Origin: Anaerolineae bacterium
GTDB taxonomy: Bacteria; Chloroflexota; Anaerolineae; Anaerolineales; E44-bin32
Assembly: GCA_011192015.1 (NCBI GenBank)
Contig: DUET01000064.1
Location: forward strand, 1-64,000
Direction of reading: 5' to 3'
Length of the DNA: 64,000 nucleotides
In this document: positions 16,022 to 27,236 of the stretch, one piece after another
How the letters are laid out: every line of letters begins with the position of its first letter
Numbering within the stretch: position 1 is the first letter of the stretch
Position numbers and translations under genes: made by a program
The notes under the pieces: model-generated
Database searches by the model: none
What the model was told of the DNA's origin: nothing
Seen by the model: the letters and a program-made list of their open reading frames with translations, nothing else

Positions 16022-18721
16022 TTACCCCTCCCGCAATCTCGGATTGAGGATCCGATCCAGGGCAAAGCCGATCATCGCGAAGGCAAATCCCGTCAGCAGC
16101 AGCAGGAAGATGGGGCCCAGCACGTAGTAGCGCGATCCCCAACTGGCACCGTACTTCAATGCCTGGAAGATGACCTTGCCCCATGTCGGATACATGGATT
16201 TGATGTTGAACAAACCCAGTGTCGCCTCGAGAAAGACGAAGGCGGGGATCAAGGCCACGAGCTGCGGGATAAGCACGGGAACGATGCGTGGCATCATGTA
16301 GCGCAGGATGATGCCCCAATTGCTGACGCCGTAGGCCTGCGCGGCCTCGATGTAGGGTTCCTCTTTGATCTGCAGGAAGGCCGCGCGAAAGGCCTTCGTC
16401 GGACTGCTGAAGACGTTCAAGATGACGATGATCGCCAGGATGGTCCAGAGGCTGACGTTGAAGATGGCATAGAACAACACCGCCAGCGCCAGGATGGGCA
16501 GGATCATGTTGGCCTCGGTGATGCGCTGGATGAGGGCATCCACCCAGCCCCCGAACCAGACTCCCGCTGCGGCGATGACCATCGAGGCCGTGGTAGTCAG
16601 GAGTGCTCCGAAGAGCCCGATCGCCAGGGCGAATGGCATGCCCCACAGCAGCGGAATCACCAGATCGCGACGCATGTAATCAGTACCCGCGATTCCATAA
16701 ACCTGACCCAGCATCACCAATTCGGCGTTGATATCCGAATCGTCTTCAAAGACTAGACCCTCGATCCGAAGTTGGTAGGTCCCTTGGACAGGCACCATCG
16801 ACTCGCTGGTTGGATCGGTGAACAAAGCTGCCAGATCGGGATTCCCCAGTCCAATTTGGTCAGAAACATAACTCGTGTCGCCCAAGAAGGGATTGGGTCT
16901 CGGCTGACCGGGTATGTAATCTGCGAGATCCACTCTCATTGTAGCCGGGAGGGAAAGCGCTTTGAGCTCGATCTCCCGCCCATCGGGCGTGATCCAGGTC
17001 ATGAATGCGAAGGGGCGCTTGATGTTGTAGGTAGGGGTGAAATCGATGAGGAATTCCTCGGGGAGAGCGCCGTAGGGATAATCGAAGGTAAACGCGATCG
17101 ATACGCTTGAGGTCCCATTCGATCCCGGTTCGATGGTCTTGAGTACGCCCTCATCTTGCGCCTTGAGAATCAGGGTCGACAGTAAATCGTCCTTCCGCAG
17201 CAAGTTGAGCCATCCTGGCTGCGCTAATTTCGGAACGGAGTACATGCCTCCCAATCCCTCGGTGTACCAAAGCTCGCCCACCTCCAGATAGGGCAGCGCA
17301 ACCACGGCGTAGATCGAACCAAAGATGAGGAGGGCAATGATGATCAGGCCCATCACGGCCGAGGGATACCCCACCAGTTCCCGCAGAACACGCCTCAATG
17401 CCTCCCATTGAGTCTTTAACGATTCCCAACGCAAGGAGGAATCCTTCAGATTGCGCTCCACCTCGGAGTCTGTGAGCGCTTCCCGAGACTTCAGGATTGG
17501 CTTGGGCTGCTTCCTCCTCTTCCAGCGCTTTCTGAGGGCAGCAAGCCAGGATTCTTTTCGGACGGCTCGCAAGGCCTTGTCCTGGCTGCCCACCCGTACG
17601 CGCGGATCCACGATGGCATAAACCACATCCAAGAGAAGTACGGTGAAGCCCAGCAGATAGGCAAAGACGACCACGATGGCCAGCGTGATGATCATCTCTC
17701 CGGGGAACATACCTTCTCCCCAGAAATGGGGAAGGGATTGGATGTACAGGTTCCCGATTCCGGGCCAGTCGAAGATGATCTCCAGGGCTGTGGTCGTCTG
17801 CCAGAAGCTGACCAACGTGAGGGCGAAGCTCGTGATCACGTAGGGGAAGGAGGGGCGCAGGATGTATTTCCGATTGATAGCTTTCTTCGTCAGCCCTTTC
17901 GCCTGGGCTAATTCCACGTAGTCTTCCTTGGCGAAGATCAGAAAGAACGTTCGCCAGGTGTAGATCAATTGGAACAATAAACTGATCACGATGGCCGAAA
18001 CCGGCAGGATCAAGTGCTTGGCTACAACCGCAATATAGCCGATGGTAGTTTCGGGGGGAAAGGTATCGAACATCCTGCCAAATGGAAGGAGCCGCAATTC
18101 CAAAGCGAATATAAAAATCAGCAGGATGCCGATGGCCCAACTGGGAACTGAGGACAGCGGCGCCAGAAAGGAGAAAAATCGATCCAACCAATCGCCATGC
18201 TTTTGAGAAAGTGAAAGCGCCAGGGGGATGCCGATCAAGAAGATCAGCAGGTAAGCCGTGCCTACCAGGAGAAGGGTATGGCGAAGATGATAGAAGACGA
18301 CAAATCCGGTTTCGTTCTTAACCCCACTGCTAACTTGCCCTCCGATGGGTGTGGACATCGTGATGATCTGAAGTTCTCCCCAATCGAGGGTCAGGGCATT
18401 GTACGTCCAGCGGAGATGCCTTGGCATGAAGGGAAGATCCGCGCCCATGTCCTCGGTCATCTCCTGAGCTAAACGTTGATAGGCTTGCTTCTGTTCGTCG
18501 GTGTTGGGTCTGCCGTAGCGATAGGATTGCGAACGTGCTTGACGGTCGATCTTCTGCTGAACGTTCTGATCGATCTGGCCGGTTACATTCGTCAGCAGCA
18601 CGGCAACGAAGACGCCCAAAATGATCGTGATCAGGATCGTCACGATTCTTCGGAGAAAATACCAGAAGATTCTCCAAGCTGATTGCAGGGTTGAGCGCAG
18701 GGATCGGTGGGGAACTTCCAT
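16022..18721 (-). CDS. Fused oligopeptide-type ABC permease (DppB-DppC) with a large outside insert
   Basis: One 899-residue frame encodes two permeases that are normally separate. The first (about 1-375) is DppB-like: one N-terminal membrane helix, an outside loop, five more helices and an EAA loop (YVELAQAKGLTKKAI). A basic cytosolic linker (KRWKRRKQPK, about 385-435) leads to a DppC-like half with a membrane helix near 440-462, an insert of about 190 residues without membrane segments (about 465-655), then five helices and a second EAA loop (YIEAAQAYGVSNWGI). No ATPase or binding protein adjoins it, so its partners are elsewhere. The fusion is one clean frame, not a frameshift product. Confidence 0.85.
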   Translation of the reverse strand: MEVPHRSLRSTLQSAWRIFWYFLRRIVTILITIILGVFVAVLLTNVTGQIDQNVQQKIDRQARSQSYRYGRPNTDEQKQAYQRLAQEMTEDMGADLPFMPRHLRWTYNALTLDWGELQIITMSTPIGGQVSSGVKNETGFVVFYHLRHTLLLVGTAYLLIFLIGIPLALSLSQKHGDWLDRFFSFLAPLSSVPSWAIGILLIFIFALELRLLPFGRMFDTFPPETTIGYIAVVAKHLILPVSAIVISLLFQLIYTWRTFFLIFAKEDYVELAQAKGLTKKAINRKYILRPSFPYVITSFALTLVSFWQTTTALEIIFDWPGIGNLYIQSLPHFWGEGMFPGEMIITLAIVVVFAYLLGFTVLLLDVVYAIVDPRVRVGSQDKALRAVRKESWLAALRKRWKRRKQPKPILKSREALTDSEVERNLKDSSLRWESLKTQWEALRRVLRELVGYPSAVMGLIIIALLIFGSIYAVVALPYLEVGELWYTEGLGGMYSVPKLAQPGWLNLLRKDDLLSTLILKAQDEGVLKTIEPGSNGTSSVSIAFTFDYPYGALPEEFLIDFTPTYNIKRPFAFMTWITPDGREIELKALSLPATMRVDLADYIPGQPRPNPFLGDTSYVSDQIGLGNPDLAALFTDPTSESMVPVQGTYQLRIEGLVFEDDSDINAELVMLGQVYGIAGTDYMRRDLVIPLLWGMPFALAIGLFGALLTTTASMVIAAAGVWFGGWVDALIQRITEANMILPILALAVLFYAIFNVSLWTILAIIVILNVFSSPTKAFRAAFLQIKEEPYIEAAQAYGVSNWGIILRYMMPRIVPVLIPQLVALIPAFVFLEATLGLFNIKSMYPTWGKVIFQALKYGASWGSRYYVLGPIFLLLLTGFAFAMIGFALDRILNPRLREG

Positions 18722-18898
18722 GGGAATCCTTATCCTATAAGAACATTATGGAAAGTGACGATGTGGGTATTGCTAATACCACCCGAAACGTATCTCGGTT
18801 CGTATCCGAAGTCGCGATGCGAATGTGATCGGTCTCGTTACCGGTGATTCTGCCTCATTTAATGACGCCAGCCGCCTGTTCGTACTCTAGTATGACAG

Positions 18899-18920
18899 AG
18901 GTTTCCACGTCTGGAAACCT
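18899..18920. repeat. Perfect inverted repeat in the intergenic region
   Basis: AGGTTTCCA, a CGTC loop and TGGAAACCT form a perfect 9-bp repeat between the divergent permease and META-lipoprotein genes. It may be a regulator site or a small hairpin. The remaining bases of 18722-19026 hold no gene; GGAGAG before 19027 is the ribosome site. Confidence 0.4.
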
Positions 18921-19026
18921 GTCTCGAGATATGACTCCATCCATGGAAAACACGCGTGCGAAAGGGAACAGACTCTCCCCAGAAAACGTCCTTTGCTTGA
19001 GATGACTAAGGAGAGAACCTAAACCT

Positions 19027-19482
19027 ATGCAAACCAAACACATTCTGCTTATAAGTTCATTTCTTCTACTTGCCGCGCTATCGAGCTGTACTGTGACCGA
19101 AAGTCCTACCGTTGAGGGTCCAACCGATCAGGTGGGCTCTGAGCTGATCCTGGAGGGTACGTCCTGGGACCTCTTCGCGGTCCGGAAGTCCACCATCATC
19201 GAAGGCACGCAATTCACGCTGGCCTTCGAGGGCGGACAGGTGAACGGGAACGCTGGATGCAACAGCTTCTTCGGAACCTATGCCATTGAGGGAGCCCAAA
19301 TCGGCTTCTCCGGCATCGGGATGACGGAGATGGCCTGCCTGGAGCCCGAGGGCTTGATGGAGCAGGAGCAATACCTGTTGGAATTCCTCGGCGAAATCAT
19401 GCGGTACGAGTTGGACGAGCGGCAGTTGATTCTCTTCCGTGCGGATAGGGAAGCGCTGGGCTTCAACGCTGCTTCAGAGTAA
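19027..19482 (+). CDS. META domain (HslJ-like) lipoprotein
   Basis: A 151-residue lipoprotein with lipobox LSSCT (Cys21). The META domain is clear: GTSWDLFAV, then the signature GNAGCNSFFGTYAIEG, a Met-rich MTEMACLEPE and the terminal LFRAD. HslJ of E. coli is a META protein tied to heat shock and novobiocin resistance, and the fold is thought to sit at the cell envelope. No ligand is known. The RBS is GGAGAG about 10 bases before the ATG. The convergent flavoprotein gene begins after about 180 bases in which I see nothing else. Confidence 0.87.
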   Translation: MQTKHILLISSFLLLAALSSCTVTESPTVEGPTDQVGSELILEGTSWDLFAVRKSTIIEGTQFTLAFEGGQVNGNAGCNSFFGTYAIEGAQIGFSGIGMTEMACLEPEGLMEQEQYLLEFLGEIMRYELDERQLILFRADREALGFNAASE

Positions 19483-19664
19483 CTACAATTCCGGATACCC
19501 ATATAGCCCCCTCAGCCCTGAGGCGCAAGCGGGGTTATACCATTCCGCGATCGGGAATGGATCTTGCCGGTCGGAAGTCTATGACAGTGGATGTCCGGTG
19601 CAGGGCTTTGCGCGCATCCCATTCGCTTCGGAAACGGATCGGCGCGCTCCGTTGACCGCAGTCT

Positions 19665-20258
19665 TCAAAACGATCTGCCGAGGTCGTAGGCTGTGGCGAG
19701 GTTCTCGTCCCGGTAGGTGTCGTCATCAGGCATCATCCCTCCGAGGATTTCCATCCTGGCTTCTCGAACGCCCACGCCGAGCAGCCGGTCCTGGAGCATG
19801 ATCCGCTCCATGCTCTCGGCGATGCCGATCTCCTCGAGATGCTCCACGGTGTGACCAGCAGGGCAGATGACGATCGCCTTCTGCAGGTCGATTTCCGTCT
19901 TGCGTTCCTCGTTGTCGTCGTAGAAATATGCATACCCGTACGTAAGCACCCGGTCGAACCAGCCCTTGAGGATGGCGGGGCAGTCGCTCCACCAAACCGG
20001 GTAGATGAAAGCCAGGGCATCCGCACGGTTGATCTTTTCCTGCTCGGCACGGACATCCTCGGGGACCGGCACCGTGGGATCGAGCCCGACCTCGCGCTGG
20101 TATTGACTCAAATCCATGTTGGGTTCGAAGCCCATCCGGTAGAGATCGCCGATCTCAAAGCTGTGGCCCGCCTCCCGCAGACCCTGTGTGAAGCGGTCCA
20201 GGACGGCTCGATTGAACGATTCCCGGCTGGGATGAGCGAAGAGAATGTATACATGCAT
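19665..20258 (-). CDS. Flavodoxin-fold NAD(P)H quinone oxidoreductase family protein
   Basis: A 197-residue flavoprotein of the NQO1/MdaB type. The N-terminal strand and loop HVYILFAHPSRESFNRAVL is the usual flavin phosphate site, LYRMGFEPNMDL follows, and the central FIYPVWWSDCPAILKGWFDRVLTYGYAY is the family hallmark (P-x-W-W, then the GWFDRV helix). These enzymes reduce quinones or azo compounds by two electrons with NAD(P)H, protecting against quinone redox cycling. The ATG at 20258 follows a GGAAAA site. Its upstream region is the long non-coding stretch 20259-20793. Confidence 0.88.
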   Translation of the reverse strand: MHVYILFAHPSRESFNRAVLDRFTQGLREAGHSFEIGDLYRMGFEPNMDLSQYQREVGLDPTVPVPEDVRAEQEKINRADALAFIYPVWWSDCPAILKGWFDRVLTYGYAYFYDDNEERKTEIDLQKAIVICPAGHTVEHLEEIGIAESMERIMLQDRLLGVGVREARMEILGGMMPDDDTYRDENLATAYDLGRSF

Positions 20259-20793
20259 GGAAGTTTTCCTCGGGAGTGTTCGTGCGCAGTGTTCGCACTG
20301 GAAGGATGGTATTGTTAATAACGCCTCACAGGGATCGTGTCAAGCGGGAAACACCGGAGATATCGAGCAGGAGGAAAGCGAGCACAGACTGCAGGTCGTA
20401 TGGATTGTCGGAACCAGCGGAACTCCGGCATGACGGGACCGGTCCAAGGATTGTCCTGATTCCCAGGCAGGAGGCGCCGGGGGAGCGCTTGCCCCCTCTA
20501 CATTTTGCCCGGAATCCTTGATTCTGGGGCATGAACCTCGAGCGCTCTGCAGTTGTATCTGTGATGAAGGTCCTATTCAGCCGGTGAGACGGAAATGGTT
20601 TAATGGATCGGGGTAGGCATTTTGTTTGGGCTCACGTTGGTAAAGACAAGCAAACTGGGGTCCTTGGCCAGCCGATGGCGCTAGCATTTCTCAACACAAC
20701 CCCTGGTAAAATCGGCCAATAGGGCTGTTTTTTGACTCTCGCAACCGAGAAACTTCGCTGCGCCTGAAGCCAACCATCGATTGCGATCCAAGC
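20259..20793. other. 535-base stretch without a recognised gene
   Basis: Short open frames in this stretch lack ribosome sites and resemble no family I know. It should hold the start signals for the flavoprotein gene on the left and the M23 gene on the right, but no convincing -35/-10 pair was found on either strand. Confidence 0.5.
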
Positions 20794-22509
20794 ATGGGCG
20801 CAATCGACCCGGAGCCTGGAACAGTGACGAACCCCGGAATGGGGAAGAAGATGGCCGGATCGCATCTGGGAACGCTCCCGAGGCGGTGGGGATTGGCGCT
20901 CTTCCTAGGCCTAATCCTGACGCTATCCACGAGCTTCACGCCTGCGCGCAGTGAAGGTCTGCCGCGTGCATTGGATCACGGCGTGAATCCGCAAACCAAC
21001 ACGCTGTTCCAAGCTCCACAAACTAACCTCCTGTTCGAAAGCATCTCCCTCTCCAGTCCAAACACCTACCCGCTGAGTCTTCAGAGTACCCAACCTGCGA
21101 ACTTCATTCCCACGGCCACCACATTCCGACATCCCTTGGCCGGAGCCCGTTTGACTCAGAAATATGGCGCCCATCCGACCTGGAGGCAGGGCGATTCGGT
21201 CTGCTTCCACGTACCCAACCGCCTGACCTTCCATGCGGGCGAAGACTGGGCTGCCGACTTGAACACGCCCGTCCGCGCCGTGGCCAACGGCGTCGTCTAC
21301 CGCTACCAAGCCTGGTACATCACCTACCCCGGACGCGTGGTGGTAATCGAACACAATCTCGGCAACGGTGAGAAGGTCTACTCAATGTACGGGCATCTGG
21401 GCGATGTGAACGTGCATGAGGGAGAGGTGGTTTACAAGGGTCAGATCATCGGCACGCAATTCGACAATGGCTATGACACGCATCTGCATTGGGAGATGAG
21501 ATTTTTCGGTGACGGATCGGACATCTGCGGTTTCTACGCCGGTCCCGGCTACACCTACCCCTGGCATCCGGATTACTTCGGCTACACTCATCCCTCCGAA
21601 TTCATCGCCGACTACACCGCCCCGACCCTGACCGGCGGCCGAATGCTGGGAAATGACGGCTCCCTCCTGACCGAACCGCTGCCCCTGACAAACCGGAGCC
21701 TCGAGGTCGTCGAACCCGGCGAGACGCGCCAGGCGGAAGACTACTGGGGTACTCTGGGGATGGACGCCGCCGGATCCAGACCGGATGCCTGCGAGGCTTC
21801 ACGCGACACCGTCTTCTTGGTCGGATGGGATCAAGGCGATGCCGCCGAATACCTGGTTGACTTCCCGGACACCAACGAGACCTACAACCTGCACATCTTC
21901 GGCCTGCCGGACGATCCCGGCCCCGTAGAGGTCGAGATCTACGTCGACGGCAGGCTGATGGGGGAGGTTCAGTGGACCGGTGATGATCCTCACTGCAGCG
22001 TGGAGGGGAACGGCGGCAGCTTCGAGATCACCGGTTTCCAGGGCGTGCATGCCTTGGGCTTCCTGTTCGCCAACGATGCCATAACCTGCGGCGCGACGTA
22101 TGACGACTCCTGCGATCGCAATTTCTGGTTCGATTCCTTCCGATTGGAGCGCGTCGGCACTCCCGCTCCGGTTGCGGCTGAACAGCTATCGACTAATAAA
22201 ATCCATGGCACGGTTCTGGACGAAGCGTGGAACCGTCTGGTGGACGTACAGGTTGCCCTATGGTGCCAAACCACCGGGCAGTATCTCACCACACGCACGG
22301 ATGCCAACGGCATCTTCCAGTTCAACGACATCGATCCGCACTGGAATTATGATCTGGCTGTGAACGCCGAGATTCTGGGCGACAACGGATCAAACAGTTT
22401 TTGGGAACAGTTGGACAGCACCCTCCCCTCGACCGTGCTCTACAACATCGAACTCGTCGACAGCGGCGACGGATGGTTCACAATCGATATTCAGTTGCTT
22501 GAGAACTGA
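20794..22509 (+). CDS. Secreted M23 family peptidase with C-terminal binding domains
   Basis: A signal peptide (WGLALFLGLILTLSTSF) is followed by an M23 (LytM) domain at about residues 105-270, with the zinc residues in HAGEDW and HLHWEMR and the middle H in YSMYGHLGDV. M23 enzymes cut peptidoglycan cross-bridges. Next comes a jelly-roll-like module (about 300-455: AAEYLVDFPDTNETYNLHIF through FWFDSFRLERV), then a carboxypeptidase-regulatory-like domain (IHGTVLDEAWNRLVDVQVAL...TRTDANGIFQFNDI). The product should act outside the cell on wall or glycan. The start is uncertain: the ATG at 20794 has no ribosome site, whereas a GTG at 20824 has GGAG at 9 bases. Confidence 0.85.
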   Translation: MGAIDPEPGTVTNPGMGKKMAGSHLGTLPRRWGLALFLGLILTLSTSFTPARSEGLPRALDHGVNPQTNTLFQAPQTNLLFESISLSSPNTYPLSLQSTQPANFIPTATTFRHPLAGARLTQKYGAHPTWRQGDSVCFHVPNRLTFHAGEDWAADLNTPVRAVANGVVYRYQAWYITYPGRVVVIEHNLGNGEKVYSMYGHLGDVNVHEGEVVYKGQIIGTQFDNGYDTHLHWEMRFFGDGSDICGFYAGPGYTYPWHPDYFGYTHPSEFIADYTAPTLTGGRMLGNDGSLLTEPLPLTNRSLEVVEPGETRQAEDYWGTLGMDAAGSRPDACEASRDTVFLVGWDQGDAAEYLVDFPDTNETYNLHIFGLPDDPGPVEVEIYVDGRLMGEVQWTGDDPHCSVEGNGGSFEITGFQGVHALGFLFANDAITCGATYDDSCDRNFWFDSFRLERVGTPAPVAAEQLSTNKIHGTVLDEAWNRLVDVQVALWCQTTGQYLTTRTDANGIFQFNDIDPHWNYDLAVNAEILGDNGSNSFWEQLDSTLPSTVLYNIELVDSGDGWFTIDIQLLEN

Positions 22510-22726
22510 CATATCCTGCCCAAATCGCGACATTCCCCAAACACTCATGCCCTCAACACTGGTCAATCCGTCACGATCATCCCACTGAGATGATCTTGCG
22601 TCTGCCGCGCCCACACGCGATCGAAGAAGTGGAGATGGGATTTACTGGTGTCTGAAATTCCTGGGAGAAGGGATGAACCCCTGTGATTCTCGGCCCCACT
22701 CGTCGTGGTCTCTTGAACCTTTATTC

Positions 22727-23332
22727 CTAATTCGCCTTTCGATCCCCGCGCACGAGGTAGATTGCCGGCAGGCTGAGGAGCGTCACAGCGCCCTTGAGCA
22801 GCACGTTGGCCCAGAAGATCGACCACACCACGCCGGCTTCGAACACGCCCCCGAAGGCCGCCCAGACGAAGATCAGACTGTCGAGCGGCACGCTGACGGC
22901 ATTGCTCGTGAGCACGCGCATCCATTGGAAGCGGCGTGTGATGCGCGTCACCCAGAGCTGGTAGATCTCGGTGTCGATCAACTCGGAGACCAATTCAGCC
23001 ACGATGGAGGCGATCACGATGCGCCACACCGGCGCCAGTACGGCGTCCCAGTCTGGCTGCGGTCCGGCTGCAGGGTCGTAGGGCATGCGGCTCACCACCC
23101 AGAAGAGACCCGCCATGGCCAGGTTGATCACGCCGGCGGCAACAATGAGCACGCGCGCGCCGCGCCTTCCAGCGACCTTGTGGACCAGGTCTCGCAGCGT
23201 GAAGGTCAGCGGGTAGATCAGCGTGCCGGCGTCCATCGAGAAGCCCAACAGGGGCACGATCTTCAGGCTGGTGATGTCGGCGAGCATCTGCGCGGCGATG
23301 TAGGCTGCGGAAACCAGGATCGTGGGGATCAT
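22727..23332 (-). CDS. Queuosine precursor transporter (YhhQ-like)
   Basis: A 201-residue integral membrane protein with about six helices. The family pattern is visible: AAYIAAQMLADITSLKI, DAGTLIYPLTFTLRDLVHKVAG, IASIVAELVSELIDTEIYQ and TSNAVSVPLDSLIF. Homologues (YhhQ/QPTR) import preQ0 or preQ1 for tRNA queuosine synthesis. The conserved Asp and Arg residues in the T-x-RD and A-E-x-x-x-E-x-x-D helices are present. It lies 50 bases downstream of mutY on the same strand, and no preQ1 riboswitch fits in that gap. Confidence 0.9.
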   Translation of the reverse strand: MIPTILVSAAYIAAQMLADITSLKIVPLLGFSMDAGTLIYPLTFTLRDLVHKVAGRRGARVLIVAAGVINLAMAGLFWVVSRMPYDPAAGPQPDWDAVLAPVWRIVIASIVAELVSELIDTEIYQLWVTRITRRFQWMRVLTSNAVSVPLDSLIFVWAAFGGVFEAGVVWSIFWANVLLKGAVTLLSLPAIYLVRGDRKAN

Positions 23333-23382
23333 CGGAAAATTGCGCCTTTCTATCTTCTAAGTTCCAGGATCCGTAGATGGGA

Positions 23383-24468
23383 TCAAGAGTCCTTTTGAAG
23401 CATACTCCCTCCGGCCGCCAAGGCCAAGGAAATCTGGCGATCGATCTTGCCCATGGGGTAATCGCCCAGGTGGGATATCTCCACCCAGCGGATCTCGGTG
23501 TGATCCAGCGCCTGAGGCTCGCCCTGCAACAAGCGGCATGTGAAGGCATGCACGGTGATGCGGAAATTCGTGTGGGCATGATCGTAGACGCCGATCTTCT
23601 CCGTCGGCTCAATCTGCACGCCCAACTCCTCCACCCATTCCCTGCGCAGGCAAGCTTCCAGGCTCTCCCCGGGTTCCAATCTTCCGCCCGGGAACTGCCA
23701 CAGCCCTGCCAGGACTCCGCCCTCCGGCCTGCGTCCGATGAGCACCTTGCCGTCCCGGTGAAGGACTCCCACCGCCGCCGTCAGATGGGGAAGCGGCTTG
23801 CGAGACGCCCGCACCGGACGCTGCTCCTGAACCCCATGCTGGTTGGCGAGGCAGGCCGCTTCCAATGGGCACTCGGAACAGCGCGGCGCCCGCGGTCTGC
23901 ATAGCTGCGAGCTGAGATCCATCAAGGCCTGGTTGAAGATCCCGGCCTGGCGCTCCGGCAGCGCAGCCATCCCGGCCTCTCGGATTCGCCTTTCGCCTTC
24001 CGAAGACTTGGCATCGATCTCCAGATCGATCAGCCTTGCGAGCACGCGCCGCAGGTTGCCGTCCAGCGCCAGCACATCGTGGTCGTAGGCGATGGCGGCG
24101 ACGGCAGCTGCCGTGTAGCGCCCGATGCCGGGAAGCTTCTCCAAATCCTTCAAGTCGGAGGGTAGTAGCCCCCCATGGTCTTCGACTACACGCTGCGCGG
24201 CCTGGTGAAGATGGTGCGCCCGGCGATAATAACCAAGGCCCTCCCAATGCGCCAGCACCTGCTCCCTCGGCGCGTCCGCCAGCGCTTCGATCGTCGGAAA
24301 ACTCGCCATCCAGCGTTCGTAGTAGGGGATCACGGTCTCGACGCGCGTCTGCTGCAGCATCACTTCCGCGATCCAGATGGCATACGGATCGCGCGTTTTC
24401 CGCCATGGGAGATCACGCGCATGCTCCTCGTACCAGACCAGTAACTTCTGCGTCCACTCAGCAGGCAT
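23383..24468 (-). CDS. mutY: A/G-specific adenine glycosylase
   Basis: MutY removes adenine paired with 8-oxoguanine. The order is right: LLVWYEEHARDLPWRKTRDPYAIWIAEVMLQQTRVETVIPYY with the catalytic Glu (in the AEVMLQQT helix), the helix-hairpin-helix LPGIGRYTAAAVAAIAYD with the catalytic Asp, then the iron-sulfur cysteines CRPRAPRCSECPLEAAC, and a C-terminal NUDIX-like domain (VLHRDGKVLIGRRPEGGVLAGLWQFPGG). At 361 residues the length is normal. No strong ribosome site precedes the ATG at 24468. It is divergent from clpC, with its own intergenic region. Confidence 0.95.
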   Translation of the reverse strand: MPAEWTQKLLVWYEEHARDLPWRKTRDPYAIWIAEVMLQQTRVETVIPYYERWMASFPTIEALADAPREQVLAHWEGLGYYRRAHHLHQAAQRVVEDHGGLLPSDLKDLEKLPGIGRYTAAAVAAIAYDHDVLALDGNLRRVLARLIDLEIDAKSSEGERRIREAGMAALPERQAGIFNQALMDLSSQLCRPRAPRCSECPLEAACLANQHGVQEQRPVRASRKPLPHLTAAVGVLHRDGKVLIGRRPEGGVLAGLWQFPGGRLEPGESLEACLRREWVEELGVQIEPTEKIGVYDHAHTNFRITVHAFTCRLLQGEPQALDHTEIRWVEISHLGDYPMGKIDRQISLALAAGGSMLQKDS

Positions 24469-24627
24469 GAGGGCATTGTACCCGCATTCGCAGCCCCTTC
24501 CACGCCTGGGAAACGTTTTGCAGCGAATGACCTGTACCTACGTCACGGGCTGATCTCATGCGCCAATGGAGTAGGATTCAAACGTGATTCTGATGCTCCG
24601 TTGGGATACTGCATGCATGCCGGATGA

Positions 24628-24633
24628 TATAAT
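24628..24633 (+). promoter_or_regulatory. Candidate -10 box for clpC
   Basis: A consensus TATAAT lies about 47 bases before the clpC start. The matching -35 is poor: TTGGGA (24601-24606) is 21 bases away, so only the -10 element is well supported. No CIRCE-type repeat was seen. Confidence 0.4.
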
Positions 24634-24679
24634 GCCGGCTGACAGCGTTTCCGAGCGGAACGCTTCAAGGAAGGTTATC

Positions 24680-27163
<2,484 letters not shown>

Positions 27164-27185
27164 CCGAACCTCAATAGGAAACCCA

Positions 27186-27218
27186 AACCGCTCCGACGAC
27201 GTCGGAGCGGTTTTCTTT
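27186..27218 (+). terminator. Terminator after clpC, possibly bidirectional
   Basis: AACCGCTCCGA, a 5-base loop and TCGGAGCGGTT form a long GC-rich stem followed by TTCTTT. It sits between convergent clpC and recN, and the complementary strand also has a T-rich tail. Confidence 0.8.
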
Positions 27219-27236
27219 GGCGTGGATAAGCATCCA

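Noticed and set aside
19506-19523. Short CCTCAG/CTGAGG hairpin after the META gene
   Set aside because: The stem is only five pairs with a four-base loop and no T-run; too weak to call.
23333-23382. PreQ1 riboswitch in front of the queuosine precursor transporter
   Set aside because: The gap is only 50 bases after mutY and does not show the needed pseudoknot pattern.
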